Assembly: GCF_000719705.1 (NCBI RefSeq)
Contig: NZ_JOHO01000010.1
Location: 62,001-126,000 of the forward strand
Source: Streptomyces sp. NRRL S-350
GTDB taxonomy: Bacteria > Actinomycetota > Actinomycetes > Streptomycetales > Streptomycetaceae
Direction: 5' to 3'
DNA length: 64,000 nt
Under the pieces are notes generated by a model. It had not been told where the DNA came from, ran no database searches, and was given only the letters and a program-made list of their open reading frames with translations. This document shows, one piece after another, positions 9,234 through 17,150 of the stretch (position 1 is the stretch's first letter; the number at the start of each line of letters is the position of its first letter). Both the position numbers and the translations under genes were made by a program.

Positions 9234-9272
9234 GGGGCGGCTCCGGGGGACAGGGGCGTGCCGCGCTGGGGC

Positions 9273-9364
9273 GAACGGTCGGTGCCGGCGTGAACGGTCG
9301 GGCTGGCGTGAACGCTCGGTGCTGGCCTGAACGGTCGGTCCTGGCCTGAACGGTCGGTGCCGGG
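9273..9364. repeat. Five degenerate copies of a 19-bp tandem repeat
   Basis: Units begin GAACGGTCGGTGC and vary by a few bases (one is 18 bp). The array fills the gap between the stop of the DUF4180 gene and the start of the kinase gene, just downstream of a stop codon on the minus strand. No coding or secondary-structure role is evident. Confidence 0.8.
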
Positions 9365-9390
9365 CGCGGCCGTGAGGGAGGTGCCCTTGG

Positions 9391-9759
9391 TCAGGCGGTG
9401 GCCCGCAGGCGGGTGTCGAGGGCTTCCAGGTCGGCGAGGAACCATATGTGGTGGGAGGCGTTCGACTCGGCGACCAGGGCGCGCAGCGCGGAACTGGCCT
9501 CCAGATGGCGGGAGATGTCGCCGACGACGGCCAGCTTGAGGTGGTAGTTGACGAACTTCTGCATCACCTCGCCGGCGAAGCGGGTGCTCAGGTCGAAGAA
9601 GTCGTCGTCCATCCGCTCGGCGGGCACGGCGACGATCTCGGCACCGGCGAAGGCCGCGCCGATGAGGTCGAGGGCATCCTGCGGGGTGGCGACCGTGGGC
9701 CCGGCCGGGTCGCACACGAGGACCTTCGCGCCGCTGAATTCCTTGATGTCGTCCGCCAT
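9391..9759 (-). CDS. DUF4180 domain protein
   Basis: 122 residues from the ATG at 9759, with GGAGG 7 nt upstream. Conserved DUF4180 features are visible: DALDLIGAAFAGAEIVAVP, then DDFFDLSTRFAGEVMQKFVN, then LAVVGDISRHLEASSALRAL and a HHIWFLADLEAL ending. Full length for the family and no membrane segment. Members are often near regulators and stress genes; biochemical function is unknown. Next upstream, in the same direction, is the macro-domain gene (gap about 100 bp), so co-transcription is possible. Confidence 0.85.
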   Translation of the reverse strand: MADDIKEFSGAKVLVCDPAGPTVATPQDALDLIGAAFAGAEIVAVPAERMDDDFFDLSTRFAGEVMQKFVNYHLKLAVVGDISRHLEASSALRALVAESNASHHIWFLADLEALDTRLRATA

Positions 9760-9863
9760 GTCGGCCTCCGGGTGATGAGACATGATCCTTCGTGTGCCGG
9801 GCCCACTGTATGCCGACGACCGCGGGCCGGGTACCGGTTTGTCGGCAGGCCGGAGCGGGTGCG

Positions 9864-10547
9864 TCACGCCCTCCCGGCCGGGCCGCGGCGGGCGGGCGCC
9901 GCGATCCGGACCCGCTGGGTGGCGGGCGCCCGCTCCAGGTCGTCCAACTGGGCGAGGATGGTTGCGCGCAGCTCGTCGTCGTCCTCGAAGTGGTGGTCGT
10001 TGAAGAGGGTGTAGCCCGTCCACATCAGGTTGGCGCAGACCCGGGCGGGAACCCGGCCCGTCCGGGCGCCCATGCCGACCAGCGCGACGGAGCGGATGGA
10101 GCCCGGCTCCAGCCGGTTCTGCCGGTGGACCGCCTGGAAGGCGGCGGCGCAGGCCAGGGCCACGTTCAACGTCTCGCTCACGTTCTGCGAGGACGTCTCC
10201 ATGGTCGGGGCCGATATCAGGAACCTGGGGTTGACGGCCCCGGACGGGACGCACACCGCGCTGCCCACCGGGAGCGTGCCGGTGTGGCCGTCGCGGATCG
10301 CCTTCTGCACCCGGAGCTGGATGCCCGCGCCCAGGTGGCGCTTGATCGCCGCATCCGTCCCGCCGTCCATCCGGCCGCGGGAGTTGGTGGGGCTGACCCA
10401 GGCGTCGACCGTCGTGGCGAGGAGCGAGGCGTGCCGGATCTCGATGCCGGGGGTGTCCGCGAAGGCCGCCCGCCACGACTCGACCACCGTGGCGTTGAGG
10501 TCGGTCAAGACGACCTTGAGCGGTTCCTGGGTGCGGTCCGTGGTCAT
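9864..10547 (-). CDS. Macro-domain protein (probable ADP-ribose hydrolase or binder)
   Basis: 227 residues from the ATG at 10547, preceded by AGGAG. A single macro domain fills the protein: DAWVSPTNSRGRMDGGTDAA is the ADP-ribose-binding loop (residues 48-67), LPVGSAVCVPSGAVNPRFLI and APTMETSSQNVSETLNVALA complete the pocket, and ALVGMGARTGRVPARVCANLM forms the second loop. Macro domains bind ADP-ribose and many remove it from protein or nucleic acid. The gene is divergent from an ADP-ribosyltransferase fusion 218 bp away, so the two probably act as writer and eraser. The pairing is inferred. Confidence 0.85.
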   Translation of the reverse strand: MTTDRTQEPLKVVLTDLNATVVESWRAAFADTPGIEIRHASLLATTVDAWVSPTNSRGRMDGGTDAAIKRHLGAGIQLRVQKAIRDGHTGTLPVGSAVCVPSGAVNPRFLISAPTMETSSQNVSETLNVALACAAAFQAVHRQNRLEPGSIRSVALVGMGARTGRVPARVCANLMWTGYTLFNDHHFEDDDELRATILAQLDDLERAPATQRVRIAAPARRGPAGRA

Positions 10548-10765
10548 GGTGGAACTCCTGTCGGTCGGTGCCGGTCCTGCTGACGTGGACGAAGCTAGCG
10601 CGTGCCACTGACAATCCGTCGGCCGTCCGCCGGTGGGCCGTGCGGCGGTCGGGTCTGTCGGACCCGGGTGGTAGGACTGTGGTGTCCGCCAGGGGAACTG
10701 ATGGAGCGTCACCTCTCTGCGGTCCGCTTTTCACACCGTTCCGACCAGTCCGGAGTTGCACCACC

Positions 10766-12385
10766 ATGAGCGCTGTCGACACCCCCGCCACCCAGCCCGA
10801 CCCGAACGACCCGCTCGCCCTCGCGGAGCTGTTCACGGGCGGCGGCGAGCCGTGGCTCCCGCTGCTGAGGCCGGTCATCGAGGCGCAGCCCGGCGCGGCC
10901 TCGTTCATCGGCCCCGGCCGCGGCCCGGACGTCGTCCCGGTCCGCGAGCTGACCTTCCAGGCGCTCAAGCCGCACGCACCGCACCGGTGGAAGGTCGTGG
11001 TCTTCGGACAGAACCCGTACCCGCGGCCGGAGAGTGCGACCGGCATCGCGATGTTCGACAACACCTTCCACGACTGGAAGGACAGCAAGTTCGGCCGGGT
11101 CGTCAGCATCCGCTGCATCATCAAGGCCGCGGCGATGTGGAAGTACGGCATCCCCAAGAAGACGCCGATCGCCGACATACGGGCGCTGCTGAAGAAGGAG
11201 GGGACCGTCCAGCCGCCGGAGTGGTTCCAGGCGATGCTCACCCAGGGCGTGCTGCTGCTGAACGCGGCGCTGACCGCCAGCAGTGACGGCGCGATGGGCC
11301 CGGACCAGCACACGGCGTTCTGGCGGCCGGTCGCCGAGCGGATCGTCGAGGAGATCCTCCGCTCCAAGCAGCAGGCCGCCGAGGAGGACCGCTACGTGGT
11401 CTTCGCCTGGTGGGGCGCGCACGCGCGCAACCTGAAGAACGTCGTGCTGCGGCTGCAGAAGAAGTACCCCGAGGTCGAGGTCCGGCACATCGACCACGCC
11501 AATCCGGCCGCCCAGGGCGACATCTTCTGCGACGGCGAGCACTTCGCGACGGTCAACGCCGCCCTCGCCTCGCTCGGCGCCGAGGAGGTCGACTGGCTGC
11601 CCAGTACCGGATGGAACGCGCAGTCGGCCGAGGGCGGCGGGGCGGACGGCGAGGTCGCCGAGCGGATGGGCGCCTTCATCGCCTCCACGATGGAGCTGCA
11701 CCAGCTCTACCTGGACCGCCTCGCGAGCGTGAAGGACGAAGGCCTCGTCCTGCCCGCCATCACCGGTGTGTTCGACACCCCGCTGATGGGCTTCCGGGAG
11801 GCCGCCGCCCCCGTCGCCGAGCTGCTGCGCGGCCTCGACCGGCACGTCGCGCTGTCGCACGACTTCGGCAAGCGGCGGGTGGACGAGGCGGACGCCGGCC
11901 TGTCCGCCGACGAGATCGCCGCGCTCTACCTGTACACCTGCGAGTCGGCGTTCTACCGGGAGATCAACGCCGTGCTGCGCTCGCCGGACCGCGCCCGGCT
12001 GGTGCCCTACCTCCCCTACCTGCGGCTGCTGTTCGCGGCGGTGTCGCGGCTGCCCGCCCGTACCGCGCCGCTCTGGCGCGGGGTGTCGCTGGACCTGCGC
12101 CGGCAGTACCCGCTCGGTTCGACGGTGACGTGGTGGGGCGTGTCCTCCTGCACCTCCCAGCTCGGGGTGGCGCAGGCCTTCCTCGGCAGCCGGGGCAAGC
12201 GGACGCTCTTCGAGGTGCGCCCCGTCCGGGCCGCGGGCATCCAGAAGTTCTCGGCCTTCACCGGCGAGGAGGAGTTCATCCTGCTGCCGGGCACCCAGCT
12301 GCAGGTCACGGACGTCCGGGCGGAGCGCGGCGGGCTGTGCACCGTGACGCTGACCGAGCTGGCGGAGGCGCCGCTGGTGTCCTGA
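10766..12385 (+). CDS. Fusion of UNG-fold domain and arginine-type ADP-ribosyltransferase
   Basis: 539 residues. The N-terminal half (about 30-270) matches family 1 uracil-DNA glycosylase: GQNPYP (81-86) for GQDPYH, GVLLLNAALT (161-170), FAWWGAHARNLKN for the WGSHA motif, and DHANPAAQGDIFCDGEHF for HPSPLSAHRGFF. The catalytic Asp is Asn83, while Tyr85, Asn166 and His244 are kept. The C-terminal half (about 290-530) is an R-S-ExE ADP-ribosyltransferase: LWRGV (Arg438), WWGVSSCTS (Ser460-464) and TGEEEFILLPGT (Glu501/Glu503). Start ATG follows GGAG. Likely a DNA- or base-binding module delivering ADP-ribosylation; divergent macro gene fits as its antagonist. No such fusion known to me. Confidence 0.85.
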   Translation: MSAVDTPATQPDPNDPLALAELFTGGGEPWLPLLRPVIEAQPGAASFIGPGRGPDVVPVRELTFQALKPHAPHRWKVVVFGQNPYPRPESATGIAMFDNTFHDWKDSKFGRVVSIRCIIKAAAMWKYGIPKKTPIADIRALLKKEGTVQPPEWFQAMLTQGVLLLNAALTASSDGAMGPDQHTAFWRPVAERIVEEILRSKQQAAEEDRYVVFAWWGAHARNLKNVVLRLQKKYPEVEVRHIDHANPAAQGDIFCDGEHFATVNAALASLGAEEVDWLPSTGWNAQSAEGGGADGEVAERMGAFIASTMELHQLYLDRLASVKDEGLVLPAITGVFDTPLMGFREAAAPVAELLRGLDRHVALSHDFGKRRVDEADAGLSADEIAALYLYTCESAFYREINAVLRSPDRARLVPYLPYLRLLFAAVSRLPARTAPLWRGVSLDLRRQYPLGSTVTWWGVSSCTSQLGVAQAFLGSRGKRTLFEVRPVRAAGIQKFSAFTGEEEFILLPGTQLQVTDVRAERGGLCTVTLTELAEAPLVS

Positions 12386-12416
12386 CCTTTTCGCCGTCCT
12401 GCCGCCGACGAGAGGC

Positions 12417-12442
12417 AACCAAGTAAGAACTTTGACCTGGTT
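12417..12442. promoter_or_regulatory. AT-rich dyad upstream of helR-like gene
   Basis: AACCA and TGGTT arms flank 16 bp that contain GTAAGAACTTTGAC, an unusually AT-rich patch for this DNA. It lies 69-94 bp before the helicase start and just after the UNG-ART stop. It could be an operator or promoter element. A TTGACC -35-like hexamer at 12432 has no well-spaced -10. Confidence 0.35.
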
Positions 12443-12510
12443 CAGTTATGCTGAGATCCGACGAGCAGGGGAGCCAGCCCGTGGCGCTTGGCGCGGAAAG
12501 GACGTGAACC

Positions 12511-14703
12511 ATGACCTCGGAAGCCCAGCGGTCGGAGACCGCGCCGGAAATGCACGGCCTCGACGGCGAACTGCGACGCGAACGCGCCTACGTGCAGGCC
12601 TGCCGGGCGGCCACGGCCCGGCAGGTCGAGGACGCGAGCCACCAGGTCGTCGCGGGGGAGGACGTCTCCGGCGACGGCGCCAGCGCCGAGGCGCTCGGCC
12701 GCTACCTGCGGACGCGCGCCAAGGAACTCAAGGAGCTGCCGCAGAGCCCGTCCTTCTTCGGCCGCCTCGACTTCGCCGACACCCCGGAGGCCGGGGACCA
12801 CCGGCGCCAGCGCTACTACGTCGGCCGGCAGCGGATCTCCGAGGACCCGACCGCGCCGCCGCTCGTGGTCGACTGGCGGGCCCCGGTCTGCCGGGCGTTC
12901 TACCAGGCAGGCGCCCACGACCCGCTCGGGCTCGCCCGGCGCCGCCGGTTCGGCTGGGCGCCGTGGAGCCTCGGCGCGCCGGACGAGCTGACCGGGCTGG
13001 AGGACGAACTCCTCGGTGGCGCCGCCCCCAGCGCGCCCGAGCCCGGCGCGAGCGGCATCCTCACCGCCGAGATCGAGCGGCCCCGCACCGGCCCGATGCG
13101 CGACATCGTCGCCACCATCCAGCCCGAGCAGGACGAACTGGTACGGGGCGAGCCGGGCGAGTCCGTGTGCGTGCAGGGGGCGCCCGGCAGCGGCAAGACC
13201 GCCGTCGGCCTGCACCGCGCCGCCTACCTGCTCTACAGCTTCCCGCAGCGGATCCGGCGCGGCGGCCTGCTGGTCATCGGGCCCAACCGGACCTTCCTGC
13301 GCCACATCGCCGAAGTCCTGCCCGCGCTCGGCGAGATCGGTGTCCGTCAGTGCACCGTCGAGGACCTGGTCGCCACCCGGCCGGTCGCCGCCATGGACGA
13401 CGACCGGGCCGCCGCGGTCAAACAGGACGCCCGGATGGCGACGGTGCTGCGCCGGGCACTGTACGGGCGGATCCGGGCGACGGGCTCGGAGCCGCTGGTC
13501 GTCCCCGACGGCTCCTACCGCTGGCGGGTGCCGCCGGAGAAGCTGGACCGGGTGGTCGCCGAACTGCGCGAGCAGGCGCCGCCCTACGCGATCGGCCGGG
13601 AGAGCGTCCGCACCCGCGTGGTGGCCCTGGTGCAGGACCAGGCCGAGCGGCGGGCCGGCGTGATGCCCGGCGCCTGGCAGCGCAGGGTCGGCCGCTGCAA
13701 ACCGGTCACGGCCTTCCTGGACGCGGCCTGGCCGCACCTGCGCCCGGAGACGGTGGTCGCCGCGATGCTCAGCGACCCCGCCGTCCTGGCCGAGGCCGCC
13801 GGCGGAGTGCTGAGCCCGGAGGAACAGGCGGCGATCCTGTGGCGCCGACCGCCGCGCTCGGAGAAGAGCGCCAAGTGGTCCGAACACGACCTGATGCTGC
13901 TCGACGAGGTGGCGGGACTGATCGAGCACCCCGCCGGCTTCGGGCACGTCGTCGTGGACGAGGCCCAGGACCTCTCGCCGATGCAGTGCCGGGCGATCGC
14001 CCGCCGCAGCGCCTTCGGCTCCCTCACCGTCCTCGGCGACCTCGCCCAGGCGACCGCTCCCTGGGCGGCCCGCAGCTGGCCCGAGCAACTGGCCCACCTC
14101 GGCAAACCGGGGGCCGCCGTGGTGCCGCTGACCACGGGCTTCCGCGTTCCGGCCGCGGTGATGGCACTGGCGAACCGGGTGCTGGGCGCCCTGGACGTGG
14201 ACGTGCCGCAGGCCGTCTCGCTGCGGGCGGACGGCGAATTGACGGTACGGCGGGTCGCGGGGGCCGACGGGGTAGCGGGGGCCGACGGGGTCGCGGGGGC
14301 CGACGGGGTCGCGGGGATCGGCGGGGCTGGCGGGGTAGCGGGGGCCGACGGGGCTGACCTCGGTGGCGCGGCGGTGGCGGCGGTCCGGGCCGCGCTGGAA
14401 CACGAGGGCTCGATCGCGGTCATCGCGGCGGACGGCGCGGTGGCGGCGGCCGCCGAAGCCCTCCGGGCAGCCGGCATCCCGACGGCCGCGGCCGACCAGG
14501 TCGGCACCACGGCCAGGGTGACGGTACTGCCGGCCTCGTTGGTCAAGGGGCTTGAGTACGACCACGTCGTGGTGCTGGAGCCGGCTGCGATCGTGGCCGC
14601 CGAGCCGCGCGGTCTGAACCGGCTCTACGTGGTCGTGACCAGGGCGGTCTCCCGGCTGGACATCCTCCACGCCCGGCCGCTGCCCGCCCCGCTGGGGGAG
14701 TGA
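12511..14703 (+). CDS. helR: HelD/HelR-like RNA polymerase-associated UvrD-type ATPase
   Basis: 730 residues from the ATG at 12511, preceded by AAAGGA. An N-terminal coiled region and FFGRLDFAD/YYVGRQRI block are typical of HelD proteins. Walker A GAPGSGKTAVGLHRA is at about 223, DEAQDLSPMQ is the Walker B motif, and LPASLVKGLEYDHVVVLEP plus RLYVVVTRA are late SF1 motifs. HelR proteins pull RNA polymerase off DNA and can displace rifamycins. No rifamycin-associated element was seen upstream. A tandem VAGADG repeat interrupts the protein near residues 582-612. Could also be a generic HelD, hence the modest symbol confidence. Confidence 0.8.
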   Translation: MTSEAQRSETAPEMHGLDGELRRERAYVQACRAATARQVEDASHQVVAGEDVSGDGASAEALGRYLRTRAKELKELPQSPSFFGRLDFADTPEAGDHRRQRYYVGRQRISEDPTAPPLVVDWRAPVCRAFYQAGAHDPLGLARRRRFGWAPWSLGAPDELTGLEDELLGGAAPSAPEPGASGILTAEIERPRTGPMRDIVATIQPEQDELVRGEPGESVCVQGAPGSGKTAVGLHRAAYLLYSFPQRIRRGGLLVIGPNRTFLRHIAEVLPALGEIGVRQCTVEDLVATRPVAAMDDDRAAAVKQDARMATVLRRALYGRIRATGSEPLVVPDGSYRWRVPPEKLDRVVAELREQAPPYAIGRESVRTRVVALVQDQAERRAGVMPGAWQRRVGRCKPVTAFLDAAWPHLRPETVVAAMLSDPAVLAEAAGGVLSPEEQAAILWRRPPRSEKSAKWSEHDLMLLDEVAGLIEHPAGFGHVVVDEAQDLSPMQCRAIARRSAFGSLTVLGDLAQATAPWAARSWPEQLAHLGKPGAAVVPLTTGFRVPAAVMALANRVLGALDVDVPQAVSLRADGELTVRRVAGADGVAGADGVAGADGVAGIGGAGGVAGADGADLGGAAVAAVRAALEHEGSIAVIAADGAVAAAAEALRAAGIPTAAADQVGTTARVTVLPASLVKGLEYDHVVVLEPAAIVAAEPRGLNRLYVVVTRAVSRLDILHARPLPAPLGE
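14256..14355 (+). repeat. 18-bp tandem repeat inside the helR-like coding region
   Basis: About four copies of an 18-bp unit encode VAGADG repeats, followed by degenerate Gly/Ala-rich copies. The unit is a multiple of three, so copy-number change would keep the frame. It lies in a linker between helicase motifs. Confidence 0.85.
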
Positions 14704-14785
14704 GGGAGGTGGAGGGGCGCCGGCCCCGGCCGGCAGGCTTCCGGCCGGGCGGCTCCGCGCGCGGCCGGCCCCGCGTGCGGGCCGC

Positions 14786-15409
14786 TCACCGCCCGGTGAG
14801 GCGCAGCGGAGCGTGGACGAAGGTCAGCGCCGCCGCGGCGGACGCGAAGCCGAGGAGCGCGCCGGCCGCGACGTCGCCCGGGTAGTGCACGCCCGTGTGC
14901 ACGCGGGAGTAGCCGACGGCCAGGGCGAGTGCTCCGAGCGGCACCGCCGCCGGGGGCAGCGCGACCCCGACGGCCGTGGCGAAGGCCGTCGCCGAGGCGG
15001 TGTGCCCCGACGGGAAGGAGGCCGACTCGGGCATCGGTACCTGCCGGGCCACGATCACCCGGGCCCGTTCCCGGTCCGGCCGCCGCCGCCGGACCAGGCG
15101 CTTGCCCAGCAGGTTCGCCGATGCGGAGGCCAGCGCGACCGCGGCGACCCCGACCACTGCCGCCTTCCGGGGCCGGCCGGGCAACAGGGCGAGGCCCGCG
15201 GCCACGGTCAGCGAGATCTTCGAGTGGTCGGCCGTGCGGGACAGCCGCCGGAGTGCCACGTCCAAGGTCGGTGTGGGGGTCGCGGCCACGGCCGCGTACA
15301 GGGCGCCGTCGACGGCGCGGAGGTCACTGAGCACGCCCGCCGTGGCGGTGCCGGGGGCACCGGGGGTGCCGGGCATGGCGGGGGGCGGTGTGGAGTTCTG
15401 GTCAGGCAT
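14786..15409 (-). CDS. PAP2-family membrane phosphatase
   Basis: 207 residues from the ATG at 15409, which overlaps the preceding lipid-kinase gene by 8 nt and has GAGGAGG upstream. The three PAP2 motifs are present: KRLVRRRRPDRER, PSGHTASATAFATA and SRVHTGVHYPGDVAAG, with several hydrophobic segments between. It would dephosphorylate phosphatidic acid or undecaprenyl pyrophosphate at the membrane. Coupling to a diacylglycerol-kinase-like gene suggests the two interconvert lipid phosphates. The last motif has Val in SRVHTG, within family variation. Confidence 0.88.
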   Translation of the reverse strand: MPDQNSTPPPAMPGTPGAPGTATAGVLSDLRAVDGALYAAVAATPTPTLDVALRRLSRTADHSKISLTVAAGLALLPGRPRKAAVVGVAAVALASASANLLGKRLVRRRRPDRERARVIVARQVPMPESASFPSGHTASATAFATAVGVALPPAAVPLGALALAVGYSRVHTGVHYPGDVAAGALLGFASAAAALTFVHAPLRLTGR

Positions 15410-16736
15410 GGGCCCCCTCCTCGGAGTCCGGTCCGGCGGCTGGTCCGCCATGGCTGAGCGCAAGGCTGACGAGCTGCCGCCAGTCCACGCGCGGGGTGAC
15501 GGGAGCGACGCCCGGGCGGTCGCGTGGCACCAGGACCCGCAGCGCGCCGGGGCGCAGCGTGACCACCACCGGGGTGGGCATGCGCAGGGCCTCGCCGTCG
15601 ACTGCCACCGGGATCTCCTCCTCGTCGGACGTCACCTCCACCTGCCGCGCGGTCAGCACCGTCAGCCCGGTGGACTGCGAGCCCCGTACGGCGAGGTCGG
15701 CGGCCTGGGCCGCACCCTCGACCCGGATGCCCACCACGCCCAGCTCGCCGCTGTCGAGCCGGGGCCGGCGGCCGCCGATGCCCAGGTCGTCGGGGGAGCC
15801 GTACGGGTTGTTGCTGACCAGCAGCGCCTGCTGGGCGGTGAGCGACTCGGGCGCGGTGCCGTCGACCCGGGCGTCGACCCGCCGGCCCTCGTCGCCGACC
15901 AGGAGGTCGGGCAGGAGGTTCAGCGCCGTGCCCGCCTTGTCGTCCCGGTACTCGGGGCGCTGCACGACGTCCGCGTACACCCCGAACGACACGGTGTTGA
16001 CGAAGGCCCGGCCCGCGACCTCGCCGAGGTCAACCCGCAACTCCTCGCCGGCGGTCAGGGCGTCGAGGCAACGGGCCGGGTCGTCCCGGTCGAGGCCGAG
16101 GTCCATGGCGAAGTGGTTGCGGGTGCCGGCCGAGACGACCAGGAACGGCAGGCCGTGTTCGGCGGCGACGGCCGCGACCAGCGCCTGGGTGCCGTCGCCG
16201 CCCGCGACGCCGAGCAGGTCCGCGCCGTCGGCCACGGCCTTGCGGGCCAGCGCGGCCACGTCGGTGTGGTCGTCGGGGTCCAGCAGGACCACCTTGGCGC
16301 CGAGCCGCTCCGCCCGCTCCACCAGCCCGAAGCGGCCGACCTTCCCGCCGCCGGAGTTCGGGTTCATGATGAGCACCGGCTTCTCGGGCCGGGTCGTGAC
16401 GGACGCCGGGTCCGGGCGGCGCTCAGGGCGGGCCCGGCGCAACGCCAGCCGGGCCAGGGCCAACGCCGCGCTCCAGCAGAAGAACAGGAGCAGTGCCGTA
16501 GGCCACAGGTCGTGGTAGGCGAACAGCACCACGAGGGCGATCGGCGCCGCGATCGCCAGCAGCGCCCCGACCACCCGTACCGCGCCGCGGTACGCCAGGA
16601 ACCACCAGACGCCGGCGGCCGCGACCACCAGCCCCATGAGCCCGACCGCGACCACCTCCAGGCTGCCCTCGTCCAGGGCGAGCACCAGCATGGCCACGGC
16701 ACCGGCCGCGGCCACCAGCGCGCACCGTGCGAGCAC
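15402..16736 (-). CDS. Diacylglycerol kinase-family lipid kinase with N-terminal membrane domain
   Basis: 444 residues from a GTG at 16736. Four hydrophobic segments fill residues 1-95. The kinase domain follows: LIMNPNSGGGKVGRFGL, then LLGVAGGDGTQALVAAVAAE (GGDGT nucleotide motif), then SAGTRNHFAMDLGLDRDD. It phosphorylates a lipid, possibly diacylglycerol or an undecaprenol. Its 3' end overlaps the PAP2 gene by 8 nt. The start is uncertain: the GTG has no ribosome site, whereas GGGAGG (16790-16795) stands 5 nt before an in-frame ATC at 16784 that would add 16 residues. Confidence 0.87.
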   Translation of the reverse strand: MLARCALVAAAGAVAMLVLALDEGSLEVVAVGLMGLVVAAAGVWWFLAYRGAVRVVGALLAIAAPIALVVLFAYHDLWPTALLLFFCWSAALALARLALRRARPERRPDPASVTTRPEKPVLIMNPNSGGGKVGRFGLVERAERLGAKVVLLDPDDHTDVAALARKAVADGADLLGVAGGDGTQALVAAVAAEHGLPFLVVSAGTRNHFAMDLGLDRDDPARCLDALTAGEELRVDLGEVAGRAFVNTVSFGVYADVVQRPEYRDDKAGTALNLLPDLLVGDEGRRVDARVDGTAPESLTAQQALLVSNNPYGSPDDLGIGGRRPRLDSGELGVVGIRVEGAAQAADLAVRGSQSTGLTVLTARQVEVTSDEEEIPVAVDGEALRMPTPVVVTLRPGALRVLVPRDRPGVAPVTPRVDWRQLVSLALSHGGPAAGPDSEEGAHA

Positions 16737-17150
16737 CCGTGCGGTCGTGTCGCCGTGGGAGCCCGTCTGCCGCGTCCCGTCGATGTCGTCCTCCCTTTGC
16801 CGCTGTCCCGGGGGTCCCGGTCTGTGCCGGCCCGCCTGCCCCGTCCGCAGGAATGCACTCCTGCACTCCTGCGCTCTCGCACTCCTGCGCTCTCGCGCTC
16901 CTGCACTTCTGCGCTCTTGGCCTCTTGGCCTCCTGCGCTTCTGCGGTCAGGTCTCGTGTGGCTCCGCCGTCACGGGCGTCACGGTCGGCCTTCCGCACAT
17001 CCTCGCCGCCGACCGGGCACGGCCGCCACCGGGCGCCGCTGCGCCGATCCCGCCCCCCAGGGCGCCCTCCGGGTCGGGTGCCCCAGGCCTGGGCTTGGTG
17101 GGGGGAGTGAGGTGAGGCCGGGTCGGCGACCAGCACGCCCCGCGTGGTGG
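16737..17150. other. Gene-free gap between marR and the lipid-kinase gene
   Basis: 414 bp with no supported gene. It holds the unusual GGGAGG/ATC signal described for the lipid kinase and the octamer array at 16855-16942. The rest is GC-rich sequence without a clear hairpin or promoter. Short open frames crossing it lack ribosome sites and family features. Confidence 0.6.
16855..16942. repeat. Eleven degenerate copies of an 8-bp repeat
   Basis: Consecutive octamers of the form GCRCTCYT (for example GCACTCCT, GCGCTCTC, GGCCTCTT) run for 88 bp. On the minus strand, in the direction of the downstream lipid kinase, they read as AGGAGTGC-like units, several with a perfect AGGAG. Period 8 excludes a coding repeat. 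The array lies about 70 bp upstream of the lipid kinase start region. Confidence 0.85.

Noticed and set aside
9864..12385. Direct assignment as a DarT/DarG toxin-antitoxin pair
   Set aside because: The transferase is an R-S-ExE arginine-type ART fused to a UNG fold, not DarT, and the macro protein lacks the DarG C-terminal domain. Only the logic is similar.
10766..12385. Rifampin ADP-ribosyltransferase (Arr) next to a helR gene
   Set aside because: Arr is about 140 residues and of a different ART class; the protein here is 539 residues with a UNG domain.
16855..16942. CRISPR array
   Set aside because: Period of 8 bp with no spacers; no cas genes anywhere in the window. The other tandem arrays also lack unique spacers.
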